Source: DATMFV01 sp035555975 (GTDB lineage: Bacteria > Verrucomicrobiota > Verrucomicrobiia > Chthoniobacterales > Chthoniobacteraceae). Taken from it: a stretch of 64,000 nt of DNA. Both the position numbers and the translations under genes were made by a program. Location: the NCBI GenBank assembly GCA_035555975.1, contig DATMFV010000128.1, forward strand, positions 1 through 64,000. The letters run 5' to 3'. The notes under the pieces are model-generated. The model was given only the letters and a program-made list of their open reading frames with translations, did not search any database and was not told the DNA's origin. Below, piece by piece: positions 25,188-32,969 of this stretch (position 1 is its first letter; every line of letters begins with the position of its first letter).

Positions 25188-26287
25188 ACGGGAATCGACG
25201 TTTGACGCTGGGGAGAGGCGCTGCGGTGGCGGCGCTGGTGTGCCTCTTCTGTGGATTGCTCAACCGGGAAGTCTTCTTCCGGTCGTGGTTTTACGGATTC
25301 ATGCTCTGGTACAGCGTTTCGCTCGGCGCGTTGGCGGGCCTGATGACTCATCATTTAAGCGGGGGGCGCTGGGGGTTTGTGACCCGGCGGCTGATGGAGG
25401 CTGCCCTGACGCCGCTTCCAATGCTGGCGGTGGCTTTCTTTGTCTTCTTTTTCGGCACTTCCCTGTTGCGGGAGGGAACGGGCTATTTTCACCCGGTGGC
25501 GGTGGCGCTTCGTGCGGTGATCTGTTTCGGCGTCTGGATCGGGCTTTCGGCGGCGCTGCGGCGGCGGTCCCTGCTTCAGGATGGGACGGGCGACGAGACG
25601 CCGACGCGCGAGATGCGGGCGATCTCCGGCCCGGGGCTGGTGGTCTATTTCCTGACGGTGAGCCTGGCGATGACCGACTGGGTGATGGCGCTGGAGCCGG
25701 GTTGGCGCTCAACGATGTTTCCGGGGATCATGATTGCCACCCAGGTGTTGATGTCGCTCAGTGCGGCCACGGCGGGGGCCGTCTGGCTTCTGCCGGAGGG
25801 GGCGGAGGTTGAAAGATTAAGGACGGCGCAGACCTGGATGGATCTCGGAAAACTTCTCTTTGCCTTTGTCATCTTTTGGGCGTACGTCGCCTTTGCACAG
25901 CTCTTGATTGTCTGGTCGGGGAATTTGCCGGACGAGTCGGTCTGGTATCTGGCGCGGAGCCGGGGCGGCTGGGAATGGCTGGCGCGCGGGGTCGGGGCGG
26001 CGGCTTTTTTTGCGCCTGCGGGGGTGCTGCTTTTTCAGGCCCCGAAGCGAAACCGTTTTGTGTTGGCAAAGGTGGCGGTCGGGATCTGGGTGGCACAGGC
26101 GATCTATCTCTTCTGGGTGGTGATGCCTGCGTTTTACCCCCGGTTTCACGTGAGCTGGATGGATGGGGTGGTCCCGGCGGCGATCGGCCTCTTCTGGAGC
26201 CTCTGTTTCTGGATGGGGTGGAGCCGTGCGCCGCGAATCGCCCGAAATGATCCACGGATTCAACGATTGGGAGTCTTAACCTCATGA
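25184..26287 (+). CDS. actF: Alternative complex III subunit F, quinol-binding membrane protein
   Basis: A 367-residue polytopic membrane protein with about ten predicted helices. ATG 25184 overlaps the actE stop; the frame could extend back to 25088 but only into actE coding. The length is shorter than ActC because it lacks the long soluble start. ActF is the second NrfD-like subunit, but is generally thought to lack the quinol site of ActC. Its stop overlaps the start of the next gene. Confidence 0.88.
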   Translation: MNGNRRLTLGRGAAVAALVCLFCGLLNREVFFRSWFYGFMLWYSVSLGALAGLMTHHLSGGRWGFVTRRLMEAALTPLPMLAVAFFVFFFGTSLLREGTGYFHPVAVALRAVICFGVWIGLSAALRRRSLLQDGTGDETPTREMRAISGPGLVVYFLTVSLAMTDWVMALEPGWRSTMFPGIMIATQVLMSLSAATAGAVWLLPEGAEVERLRTAQTWMDLGKLLFAFVIFWAYVAFAQLLIVWSGNLPDESVWYLARSRGGWEWLARGVGAAAFFAPAGVLLFQAPKRNRFVLAKVAVGIWVAQAIYLFWVVMPAFYPRFHVSWMDGVVPAAIGLFWSLCFWMGWSRAPRIARNDPRIQRLGVLTS

Positions 26288-26766
26288 ACGAACCTCATCC
26301 CGAAAGAGAAACGGAGGGAACCGGCTATGAACCGCGCGATGTCGATCCAGGCGGGGTCGGGCTCGTCGGTGCGATGCTGGTCTTTGGGTTGATGTTGGTT
26401 TCGATCGGGTGTGCCTTTTTCTATCAGACCACCGCCCACCGGACGGAGCGGGCGGAGGGACCGCTTACGGTGCCGGTTCCTGAAACCCGTGCCAGTTTTC
26501 CACCGCCGGAACTGGAGAACCATACCGGCGAGGTGCTGGCGGGGTTTCGCGCGGCGGAAGAAAAGGTATTGGGTAGCTATGGATGGGTCGATTCCCGGCG
26601 CGGTATCGTGCGCATCCCGGTGGAGCGGGCGATGCAACTGGCGGTCCGGCGCGGTTTTCCGGTTCGCGGGAGCCAGCCGCCCGATGCCCCCACCTGGGAG
26701 GAGATGCTCCATCGTCGGGGCGAGGAAGGAAGCGCTGCGGTGGAAGCGGAAAGGAGACGGCCATGA
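26284..26766 (+). CDS. Small single-helix membrane protein of the ACIII-oxidase operon
   Basis: A 160-residue protein with one predicted membrane helix (about 25-48, GLVGAMLVFGLMLVSIGCAFFY) and a periplasmic-looking tail. It overlaps actF and the Sco gene at ATGA junctions, so it must be co-expressed. No heme, copper or iron-sulfur motif is present. The SYGWVDSRRGIVRIPVERAMQLAVRRG stretch in the tail is the best-organised segment. Similar single-helix proteins are often found in ACIII loci and may be an extra subunit or assembly factor; that is inferred from position only. Confidence 0.75.
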   Translation: MNEPHPERETEGTGYEPRDVDPGGVGLVGAMLVFGLMLVSIGCAFFYQTTAHRTERAEGPLTVPVPETRASFPPPELENHTGEVLAGFRAAEEKVLGSYGWVDSRRGIVRIPVERAMQLAVRRGFPVRGSQPPDAPTWEEMLHRRGEEGSAAVEAERRRP

Positions 26767-27653
26767 AATGTTGGTGGGTATCTTTGATTGCGGTGATGGT
26801 GTTGGCGGGAAGTCCCGGGGCTTCGGGTGAGACGCCCCGGGAAGATAGGACGACGCGGTTGACCGATGGTGAGTTGCAGCAGCTTGATTTCAAGCAGTAT
26901 CCCGGGCGTCGTTTGCCGCTCGGGCTTTCCCTGGTGGATGAAGAGGGGCGCGAGGTCCGCCTGGGGGACTTTTTTGATGGCGGGAAGGGCGGCGAGGCGG
27001 GGAAACCGGTGATTCTGGTGCCCGGTTACTTCGAGTGTCGCACGCTCTGTTCGGGACTTTCGGACGGTTTGCTGCATGCCTTGCAGGGGAGCGCCAAGAG
27101 CGCCGGGAAAGAGTTCCGGGTGGTCTATTTCAGCATTGATCCCAATGAAACGCTGGCACAGGCGAGGGAGCGCAAGGCGACCTGGATAAAGCGTTATGGG
27201 AGGCGGGGGATCAGCCCCGATGCGTGCCGGTTTTTGAGCGGCAGGCCGGAGGTGATCGCGCAACTGGCGGAACAGATCGGCTTTGAATACCGCTACGATC
27301 CCCCGACCGGGGAGTATGCGCATATGGCAGGGTTTCTGGTGGTACGGCCCGATGGGCGGATTTCGCGGTATTTCTTTGGCGTCAGTTTTTCCGCCGGGGA
27401 ACTCGATCGGGCGCTGGATGCCGCCGCGCAGTTCAAGACCGGCTCCATCATCGAGAAGTTTCTCCTGCTCTGCTTTCACTATAACCCGATCCGCTCCCGT
27501 TATGGGGCGGCGATCATGTGGGCCGTCCGCGGTCTGGCGCTCGCCACCATCGCGGGGTTGATCTGGCTGGTGGCGAGGTATCAGCCGAAGAAGCGCCTTT
27601 CCGGCAAACGGAGCGACCCGCAAACCAACCCTTCCACCCGCCTGACGCCATGA
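26763..27653 (+). CDS. SCO1/SenC-family copper chaperone with C-terminal anchor
   Basis: A 296-residue thioredoxin-fold protein needed for inserting copper into the CuA site of cytochrome oxidase. The start at 26763 gives a signal-like N-terminus (MKCWWVSLIAVMVLAG). The copper motif ECRTLC has Cys92 and Cys96 (CxxxC); the third ligand is probably His187 in EYAHMAG. A second hydrophobic segment (about 265-280) anchors the C-terminus. It lies directly before coxB, where its target protein is encoded. Confidence 0.9.
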   Translation: MKCWWVSLIAVMVLAGSPGASGETPREDRTTRLTDGELQQLDFKQYPGRRLPLGLSLVDEEGREVRLGDFFDGGKGGEAGKPVILVPGYFECRTLCSGLSDGLLHALQGSAKSAGKEFRVVYFSIDPNETLAQARERKATWIKRYGRRGISPDACRFLSGRPEVIAQLAEQIGFEYRYDPPTGEYAHMAGFLVVRPDGRISRYFFGVSFSAGELDRALDAAAQFKTGSIIEKFLLLCFHYNPIRSRYGAAIMWAVRGLALATIAGLIWLVARYQPKKRLSGKRSDPQTNPSTRLTP

Positions 27654-28747
27654 CGTTTCCCTTGTTTCCGGAACAGGCTTCCCTCGGAGCGCGGGAAGTC
27701 GATTACGTGATGCTCTGGTTGATCGGCATTTCGTGTTTCTTCCTTCTGGTGACTGCCGGGCCGATTGCGTTTTTCTGTTTTCGCTACCGTCGGGGCAATC
27801 AGGTGAACCGGGTTCACATCCGCAAGGGAGCGCTGGCGCTGGAGTTTACCTGGACGATCATCCCGATCTTTGTGGCGCTCGGCCTCTTCGGGTTGGGAGC
27901 GTCCGCCTATTTCCGGCAGCGGCATCCGCCGGAGGAGGCGATGGAGCTACACGTCGTCGGCAAGCAATGGATGTGGAAGATCCAGCACCCCGAAGGCAAG
28001 CGGGAGATCAACGAACTTCATCTTCCCGAAGGGGTGGCGGTCAAGCTGCTGATGACTTCCGAAGATGTGATTCACAGCTTCTTTGTGCCGTCGTTCCGGG
28101 TCAAGCAGGATGTCCTTCCCGGGCGTTATACGACGATCTGGATGGTGCCTTCCAAGCCGGGAAGCTACCATCTCTTCTGCGCGGAATTTTGCGGCACCAG
28201 CCATTCGCGGATGATCGGGCGGGTGACGATTATGCCCCGTGCCGAGTATCAAGCGTGGCTGCTGACCGGGGAGCAGGGAGAGAGCCCGGTGGCGGCCGGG
28301 GCGCGGCTTTTCCGGGAACTCGGCTGCACCGGGTGCCACGTCGGGAGCCCGGCGGTGCATGCGCCCAACCTGAACGGGCTCTTTGGCTCGGTGGTGCCGC
28401 TGGAGGGAGGGACGACGACCCTGGCGGATGAACGCTACCTGCGCGATTCGATCATGCTGCCCAACCTTCAGATCGTACACGGGTACGAGGCGCTGATGCC
28501 ATCCTACCAGGGGAAGGTGTCGGAGGAGGAACTGATGGCGGTCATTACCTATCTCAAGACGCTCGGTTCCGGAAAGAGGGGGGAACGGATCGGCGGCCCG
28601 GGAAGCGCCGGGGCGGTCGAAGCGGGCGGGGAGGCAGCCCGGGTACAGCCGTTGCATCTTGACATGAGAACGCCCGCCCCCGCCGTGGTGCAGCCCGACG
28701 GCGCGCCAGCCGCCGGGGGGCCGGCCAAAGGAGGAACGCCACCATGA
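27650..28747 (+). CDS. coxB: Cytochrome c oxidase subunit II with fused cytochrome c domain
   Basis: A 365-residue subunit of a caa3-type oxidase. Two N-terminal helices (about 18-45 and 68-90) are followed by the CuA domain with ligands His142, Cys177, Glu179, Cys181, His185 and Met188 (FCAEFCGTSHSRM), then a cytochrome c domain with CTGCH (226-230). The remaining C-terminus is a low-complexity Pro/Ala/Gly tail. The fused cytochrome makes it able to take electrons directly from ActE, which agrees with the operon order. ATGA overlaps on both sides. Confidence 0.96.
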   Translation: MTFPLFPEQASLGAREVDYVMLWLIGISCFFLLVTAGPIAFFCFRYRRGNQVNRVHIRKGALALEFTWTIIPIFVALGLFGLGASAYFRQRHPPEEAMELHVVGKQWMWKIQHPEGKREINELHLPEGVAVKLLMTSEDVIHSFFVPSFRVKQDVLPGRYTTIWMVPSKPGSYHLFCAEFCGTSHSRMIGRVTIMPRAEYQAWLLTGEQGESPVAAGARLFRELGCTGCHVGSPAVHAPNLNGLFGSVVPLEGGTTTLADERYLRDSIMLPNLQIVHGYEALMPSYQGKVSEEELMAVITYLKTLGSGKRGERIGGPGSAGAVEAGGEAARVQPLHLDMRTPAPAVVQPDGAPAAGGPAKGGTPP

Positions 28748-30423
28748 ACCATTCTGAACTGACGCAACCGGTCGATCTCCCCGCAAGGGAAAACGATAGC
28801 TACCTTGCGAAGCATACGGTGCGCTCGTGGCTGCTGACGACCGATCACAAGCGGATCGCGATCCTCTATCTTCTCTCGATCCTTTTCTTTTTCCTGATTG
28901 CGGCGATTGCGGCGGCGATCATCCGGATCGAGCTGGTCACTCCGCAGGAAGACCTGATCGGGGCGGATATGTACAACCGGATGTTTACGCTTCACGGCGT
29001 GCTGATGGTCTGGTTTTTCCTGATTCCGGCAGCGCCGACGGTCCTGGGCAATTTTATCCTGCCGCTGATGCTTGGCGCGCGCGATGTCGCCTTTCCCAGG
29101 CTGAATCTTCTAAGCTGGTATCTCTTTATCACGGGCGGGATGGTGAGCCTCTATGCGATCCTGGTTGGCGGGGTCGATACCGGCTGGACTTTCTATACGC
29201 CCTACAGCACGACGTTTACCAACGGACATCTCGTGACGATGGTGGCCGGGGTGTTTATCGCCGGGTTTTCGTCAATTCTTTCCGGGCTGAATTTTATCAT
29301 TACGACCCACAAGCTGCGCGCGCCGGGGTTGACCTGGTTCCGGCTTCCCCTTTTTGTCTGGGGGCTTTATGCGACGAGCATCATCCTGGTGCTGGCGACG
29401 CCGGTGCTGGCGATGGTGCTGGTGCTCATCGCGGCGGAGCGGCTTTGGGGGATCGGGATTTTCGACCCGGCAAAGGGGGGCGACCCGGTGCTCTTCCAGC
29501 ATCTTTTCTGGTTTTATTCCCACCCGGCGGTCTATATCATGATCCTTCCCGGCATGGGGGTGGTCAGCGAACTGATCCCGTGTTTTGCCCGGAAGCGGAT
29601 CTTTGGCTACAAGTTTGTGGCGGCGGCCAGCGTGGCGATTGCGGTGTTCAGCTTTCTCGTCTGGGGGCATCATATGTTTGTGAGCAGCCAGTCGGTCTAT
29701 GCCGGGTTCATGTTTTCGATTTTAAGCTATATGGTCGCGGTCCCTTCGGCGATCAAGGTTTTCAACTGGACGGCGACGCTCTACAAGGGGTCGATCTCGT
29801 TCGATACGCCGATGCTGTATGCGCTCGGGTTCATCGGGCTTTTTACGATGGGCGGGTTGACCGGGCTTTTTGTCGCGGCGATCGCCGTCGATGTTCACGT
29901 GACCGACACCTACTTTATCGTCGCCCATTTTCACTACATCATGGTCGGCGGGATGGTGCTCGGCTTCATGGGCGGGCTTCATTTCTGGTGGCCGAAGATC
30001 ACCGGGCGGATGTACCCGGAGGCGATCGGCAGGCTGGCGGCGCTGGTGACGTTCATCGGGTTCAACCTGACGTTCTTTCCGCAGTTTGTGATGGGCTATC
30101 TCGGGATGCCGCGCCGCTACCAGGTCTACCCGGAGGAGTTTCAGTTTTACCATATTCTCTCCAGCGCGGGGGCGAGCATTCTCGGCGTGGGCTACCTTCT
30201 TCCGGTGATCTATTTCATCTGGTCGCTCAAGCACGGGCCGCGTGCGCCCGACAACCCGTGGAGCGCCACCGGGTTGGAGTGGACGACGGCCTCGCCGCCG
30301 CCGGTGCATAACTTTCACCAGATCCCGGTGGTGGTTGAGGAAGCGTACCAATACCCGGTTCCCGCATCGCCCCCGCTCGAAGCGGCGCTTCCGGGCAAGT
30401 CGCAGAAAGGAGAGCCGCTATGA
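28744..30423 (+). CDS. coxA: Cytochrome c oxidase subunit I, A2-type
   Basis: A 559-residue heme-copper oxidase catalytic subunit with twelve predicted helices. Heme ligands include His84 (MFTLHGVLM) and the pair in VAHFHYIMVGG; the CuB site has His260 and cross-linked Tyr264 in FYSHPAVYIM and the His pair in WGHHM. The usual A1-type Glu of helix VI (HPEVY) is replaced by the Tyr-Ser pair of FYSHPAVY, which marks the A2 subfamily known from Thermus caa3 oxidase. It reduces oxygen to water and pumps protons. It overlaps coxB and coxC. Confidence 0.96.
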   Translation: MNHSELTQPVDLPARENDSYLAKHTVRSWLLTTDHKRIAILYLLSILFFFLIAAIAAAIIRIELVTPQEDLIGADMYNRMFTLHGVLMVWFFLIPAAPTVLGNFILPLMLGARDVAFPRLNLLSWYLFITGGMVSLYAILVGGVDTGWTFYTPYSTTFTNGHLVTMVAGVFIAGFSSILSGLNFIITTHKLRAPGLTWFRLPLFVWGLYATSIILVLATPVLAMVLVLIAAERLWGIGIFDPAKGGDPVLFQHLFWFYSHPAVYIMILPGMGVVSELIPCFARKRIFGYKFVAAASVAIAVFSFLVWGHHMFVSSQSVYAGFMFSILSYMVAVPSAIKVFNWTATLYKGSISFDTPMLYALGFIGLFTMGGLTGLFVAAIAVDVHVTDTYFIVAHFHYIMVGGMVLGFMGGLHFWWPKITGRMYPEAIGRLAALVTFIGFNLTFFPQFVMGYLGMPRRYQVYPEEFQFYHILSSAGASILGVGYLLPVIYFIWSLKHGPRAPDNPWSATGLEWTTASPPPVHNFHQIPVVVEEAYQYPVPASPPLEAALPGKSQKGEPL

Positions 30424-31049
30424 AGGTCGAGGGTCAGCCGCTCCATTCGCATTTCGAGACGTTGCAGCAGCAGGAGAATGCCTCGACGCTCGGCATGTGG
30501 GTATTTATTGCGACGGAGGTTCTCTTCTTTGGCGTGATCTTTACGGCTTATGTCTACCTTCGCTGGGAGTACCCGGCGGCGGTGAGGGCGGGCAGCCTTC
30601 ATCTGGAGATCGTATTGGGCAGCATCAACACGGCGGTGCTCTTGACGAGCAGCTTCATCATGGCGACGGCGGTCCTGATGGCAGAGGCGGGGCGGCGTCG
30701 CCTTGCGTCGCTCCTCGCGGCAATAACGGCGGCGATGGGCGTCGCCTTTCTGGTCATCAAGGGGACGGAGTATTCCATGGTGATCGCTCACGGGTTTTTC
30801 CCCGGTGCGGGAGGCGGGCCGGTCCCGGGGCGGGAGGAACTTTTCTTCTGGCTCTATTTCCTGATGACCGGCCTGCATGCGCTCCATGTCTTCATCGGCG
30901 TCGGGTTGCTTTCAGGGGTGGCCTTCTTTTTGCGAAGGCCGCGCGGGGTCTCCGTCAATGCCGTGCGGAACATCGGCCTTTACTGGCACTTTGTCGATCT
31001 CGTCTGGGTCTTCCTCTTTCCGCTGCTTTACCTCGCCAGTCATCGTTAA
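30420..31049 (+). CDS. coxC: Cytochrome c oxidase subunit III
   Basis: A 209-residue membrane protein with five predicted helices. The LGMWVFIATEVLFFGVIFTAYVYLR stretch (residues 21-45) and the final FVDLVWVFLFPLLYL are typical of oxidase subunit III. It stabilises proton uptake by subunit I. It starts in the coxA stop (ATGA). Confidence 0.93.
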   Translation: MKVEGQPLHSHFETLQQQENASTLGMWVFIATEVLFFGVIFTAYVYLRWEYPAAVRAGSLHLEIVLGSINTAVLLTSSFIMATAVLMAEAGRRRLASLLAAITAAMGVAFLVIKGTEYSMVIAHGFFPGAGGGPVPGREELFFWLYFLMTGLHALHVFIGVGLLSGVAFFLRRPRGVSVNAVRNIGLYWHFVDLVWVFLFPLLYLASHR

Positions 31050-31063
31050 CCTTGCCCCATGCC

Positions 31064-31378
31064 ATGAAAACCGACAAGAGAGCTTCCATTGCCGCCCATC
31101 CCTCCGTCGTGATCTACCTCAAGGTATGGGGAGCCTTGATGGTGCTCCTGTTGCTGACCATTGGCATCGCGCATTTCGACCTTGGCGACTGGTCGGTGGC
31201 GGTGGCGCTGTTGATCGCGGGGGTGAAGGCGCTGCTCATCCTCCTCTTCTTCATGCACCTGCGTTACGACCGGCGGGAGGTGCTGGTTTTTGCCGGGGCG
31301 GCCTATCTCTGGCTGATGATCCTGATCATCGGGACGCTCCACGACTATCTCTCCAGGAATTGGCTGCCAAGGCTATGA
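31064..31378 (+). CDS. coxD: Cytochrome c oxidase subunit IV (prokaryotic)
   Basis: A 104-residue protein with three predicted helices, starting MKTDKRASIAAHPSVVIYLKVW. The LIAGVKALLILLFFMHLRYD segment (about 51-70) is the signature of the bacterial CyoD/CoxD family. It begins 14 bases after coxC and ends the respiratory operon; its last six bases overlap a convergent gene. Confidence 0.88.
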   Translation: MKTDKRASIAAHPSVVIYLKVWGALMVLLLLTIGIAHFDLGDWSVAVALLIAGVKALLILLFFMHLRYDRREVLVFAGAAYLWLMILIIGTLHDYLSRNWLPRL

Positions 31379-31870
31379 AGCGGGCTCCAGCCGGGCCATG
31401 GCTGCCGCGATCTCCTGGACTTCCGGGTAGTGCAGGCCGTACTTCTCCCAAAGGGGGGCGAGCATGGTGATCGCCTCCCTCTGAACCGGCACGGCCCGTC
31501 CATCAAGTTCCTTCGCGAAGCGTTGGTCGCCCACGACCATCAGCGCGATGACGAGCTTGCGCGCCTGCCAGTCGTAATCCTCCAGTTCCAGGGTATTGTC
31601 GGCGGAGTCGTCCATCACCTTCAGCAGGGCCTCCAGCGAATAGTCCGCGGGAAGCGTCTCGTCTTTTTTCCACTGGTAGTGTTTGCGGAGGATGGCCATT
31701 TCCTTCGGGCTGACCCCTTCCGCTGCTTCGGCCGCCGCCTTCCCGGGGGGCTTGCCGGTCTCCTGCCCTGCCTGGAGGGGCATCGCGGCGGCGAAGGCGA
31801 TGAGGAAAAGGAGCCTCGCAGAGAGGTTGAGGTGGTGGAAACGGGAAGAAGGGCGCGGTCCGTTCATCAT
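31373..31870 (-). CDS. Hypothetical secreted protein
   Basis: With the start at 31870 the protein has 165 residues and a signal peptide (ARLLFLIAFAAAMPLQAGQ); the frame is open to 32083, but that extension precedes the signal. The mature part is helical and charged (EMAILRKHYQWKKDETLPADYSLEALLKVMDDS) with no recognised domain. It is convergent with coxD and divergent from the M55 peptidase gene. Function unknown. Confidence 0.6.
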   Translation of the reverse strand: MMNGPRPSSRFHHLNLSARLLFLIAFAAAMPLQAGQETGKPPGKAAAEAAEGVSPKEMAILRKHYQWKKDETLPADYSLEALLKVMDDSADNTLELEDYDWQARKLVIALMVVGDQRFAKELDGRAVPVQREAITMLAPLWEKYGLHYPEVQEIAAAMARLEPAS

Positions 31871-32005
31871 GGTATTTAAGGAAAAGAGGGAAGTGCGTAG
31901 CGCAATTCTGTAGCAATTCCGGAACCCGTCGCCAACGGAAAATGAAAGGAAAAAACTTGCTGACAAGGGCATGCCCGGGGCAAGACAGGGGAGAACTCCA
32001 AACCG

Positions 32006-32878
32006 ATGAGCGCTTCCACCAGTCCCGCCGTGAAGACCGTCTACCTTCAGACCGATATTGAAGGGGTGGCCGGTTTTACCCACTACTACTCCACCAGTTC
32101 CTCGTTATGGAACTTCCATCATGTGCAAAGGATGGAACGGCTCCTGACCGGGGAGATCAATGCCGCCGTCAAGGCATGCAAGGAGGCGGGGGCGACGACG
32201 GTGCTGGTGAACGATTCGCATGGACCGGGGTATTCCATTCATTTTGAGGATCTCGACCCGATTTGTCGCATCATCCACGGAAGGGGCGGTTATGGCCCGG
32301 GCTGGCTGCCGCTTCTGGACGAAACGGTCGACGCGGCGATTGCGATCGGGATGCACGCCCGGGCGGGCGCGACCGATGCGGTCTGCAATCATTCGCTCTG
32401 GCATGTGACCGACGGCGACGGCAGGAAGCATGAATGGAGCGAGGTTTCGATGTTTGCCCATCTCTGCGCCCGTTACGGGGTGCCGCTGGTGGCGATTTCC
32501 GGCGATCAATGGATCTGTTCGGAAATCCGCGAGGTCGTTCCGGGTTGCCGGACCGCCGAGGTCAAACAGAGTCTTTCGCTTCAGAACGCCTGTACGCTCC
32601 ACCCGGTGGCGGCCCAGGCGCTGATTTACGAGCGGGTGCTCGACGGGTTGCGGCACCGGGCCGAAATCGCGCCGCCGACGCTGGCGACGCCGATCCGCCT
32701 CAATGTCAGCGATCGCGATCCGCAGAAAAAGGCCCTTCCCGAAGACCTGGAAGGCGATTGCCTCTGGACGCTGATGCACGAAGCGTGCAACCGGAACTAC
32801 GCTCATTTCGGGGAACCGGTCTCCGTGGATGACCGTTCGTGGCGCTACCCGGATTCGGTTTTTGTGCCCAAATCTTAG
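32006..32878 (+). CDS. M55-family metallopeptidase (DppA-like D-aminopeptidase)
   Basis: A 290-residue zinc enzyme like Bacillus DppA, which cleaves D-Ala-containing peptides. Seen: YLQTDIEGVAGFTHY (about 12-26) with the Asp and Glu ligands, TTVLVNDSHGPGY (about 65-77), AIAIGMHARAGATD (about 112-125) with the His ligand, and the late NRNYAHFGEP. No signal peptide, so it is cytoplasmic. A role in recycling peptidoglycan-derived peptides is inferred. No transporter lies nearby. Confidence 0.85.
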   Translation: MSASTSPAVKTVYLQTDIEGVAGFTHYYSTSSSLWNFHHVQRMERLLTGEINAAVKACKEAGATTVLVNDSHGPGYSIHFEDLDPICRIIHGRGGYGPGWLPLLDETVDAAIAIGMHARAGATDAVCNHSLWHVTDGDGRKHEWSEVSMFAHLCARYGVPLVAISGDQWICSEIREVVPGCRTAEVKQSLSLQNACTLHPVAAQALIYERVLDGLRHRAEIAPPTLATPIRLNVSDRDPQKKALPEDLEGDCLWTLMHEACNRNYAHFGEPVSVDDRSWRYPDSVFVPKS

Positions 32879-32969
32879 GCCGACGCCTTCACTTCACCGG
32901 CGCTCCCTGCCGGGTGAGCCGGTATTTCGACTGTGCCTCGCTTCACCGTTTTATCGGGGAAATTCCAGG

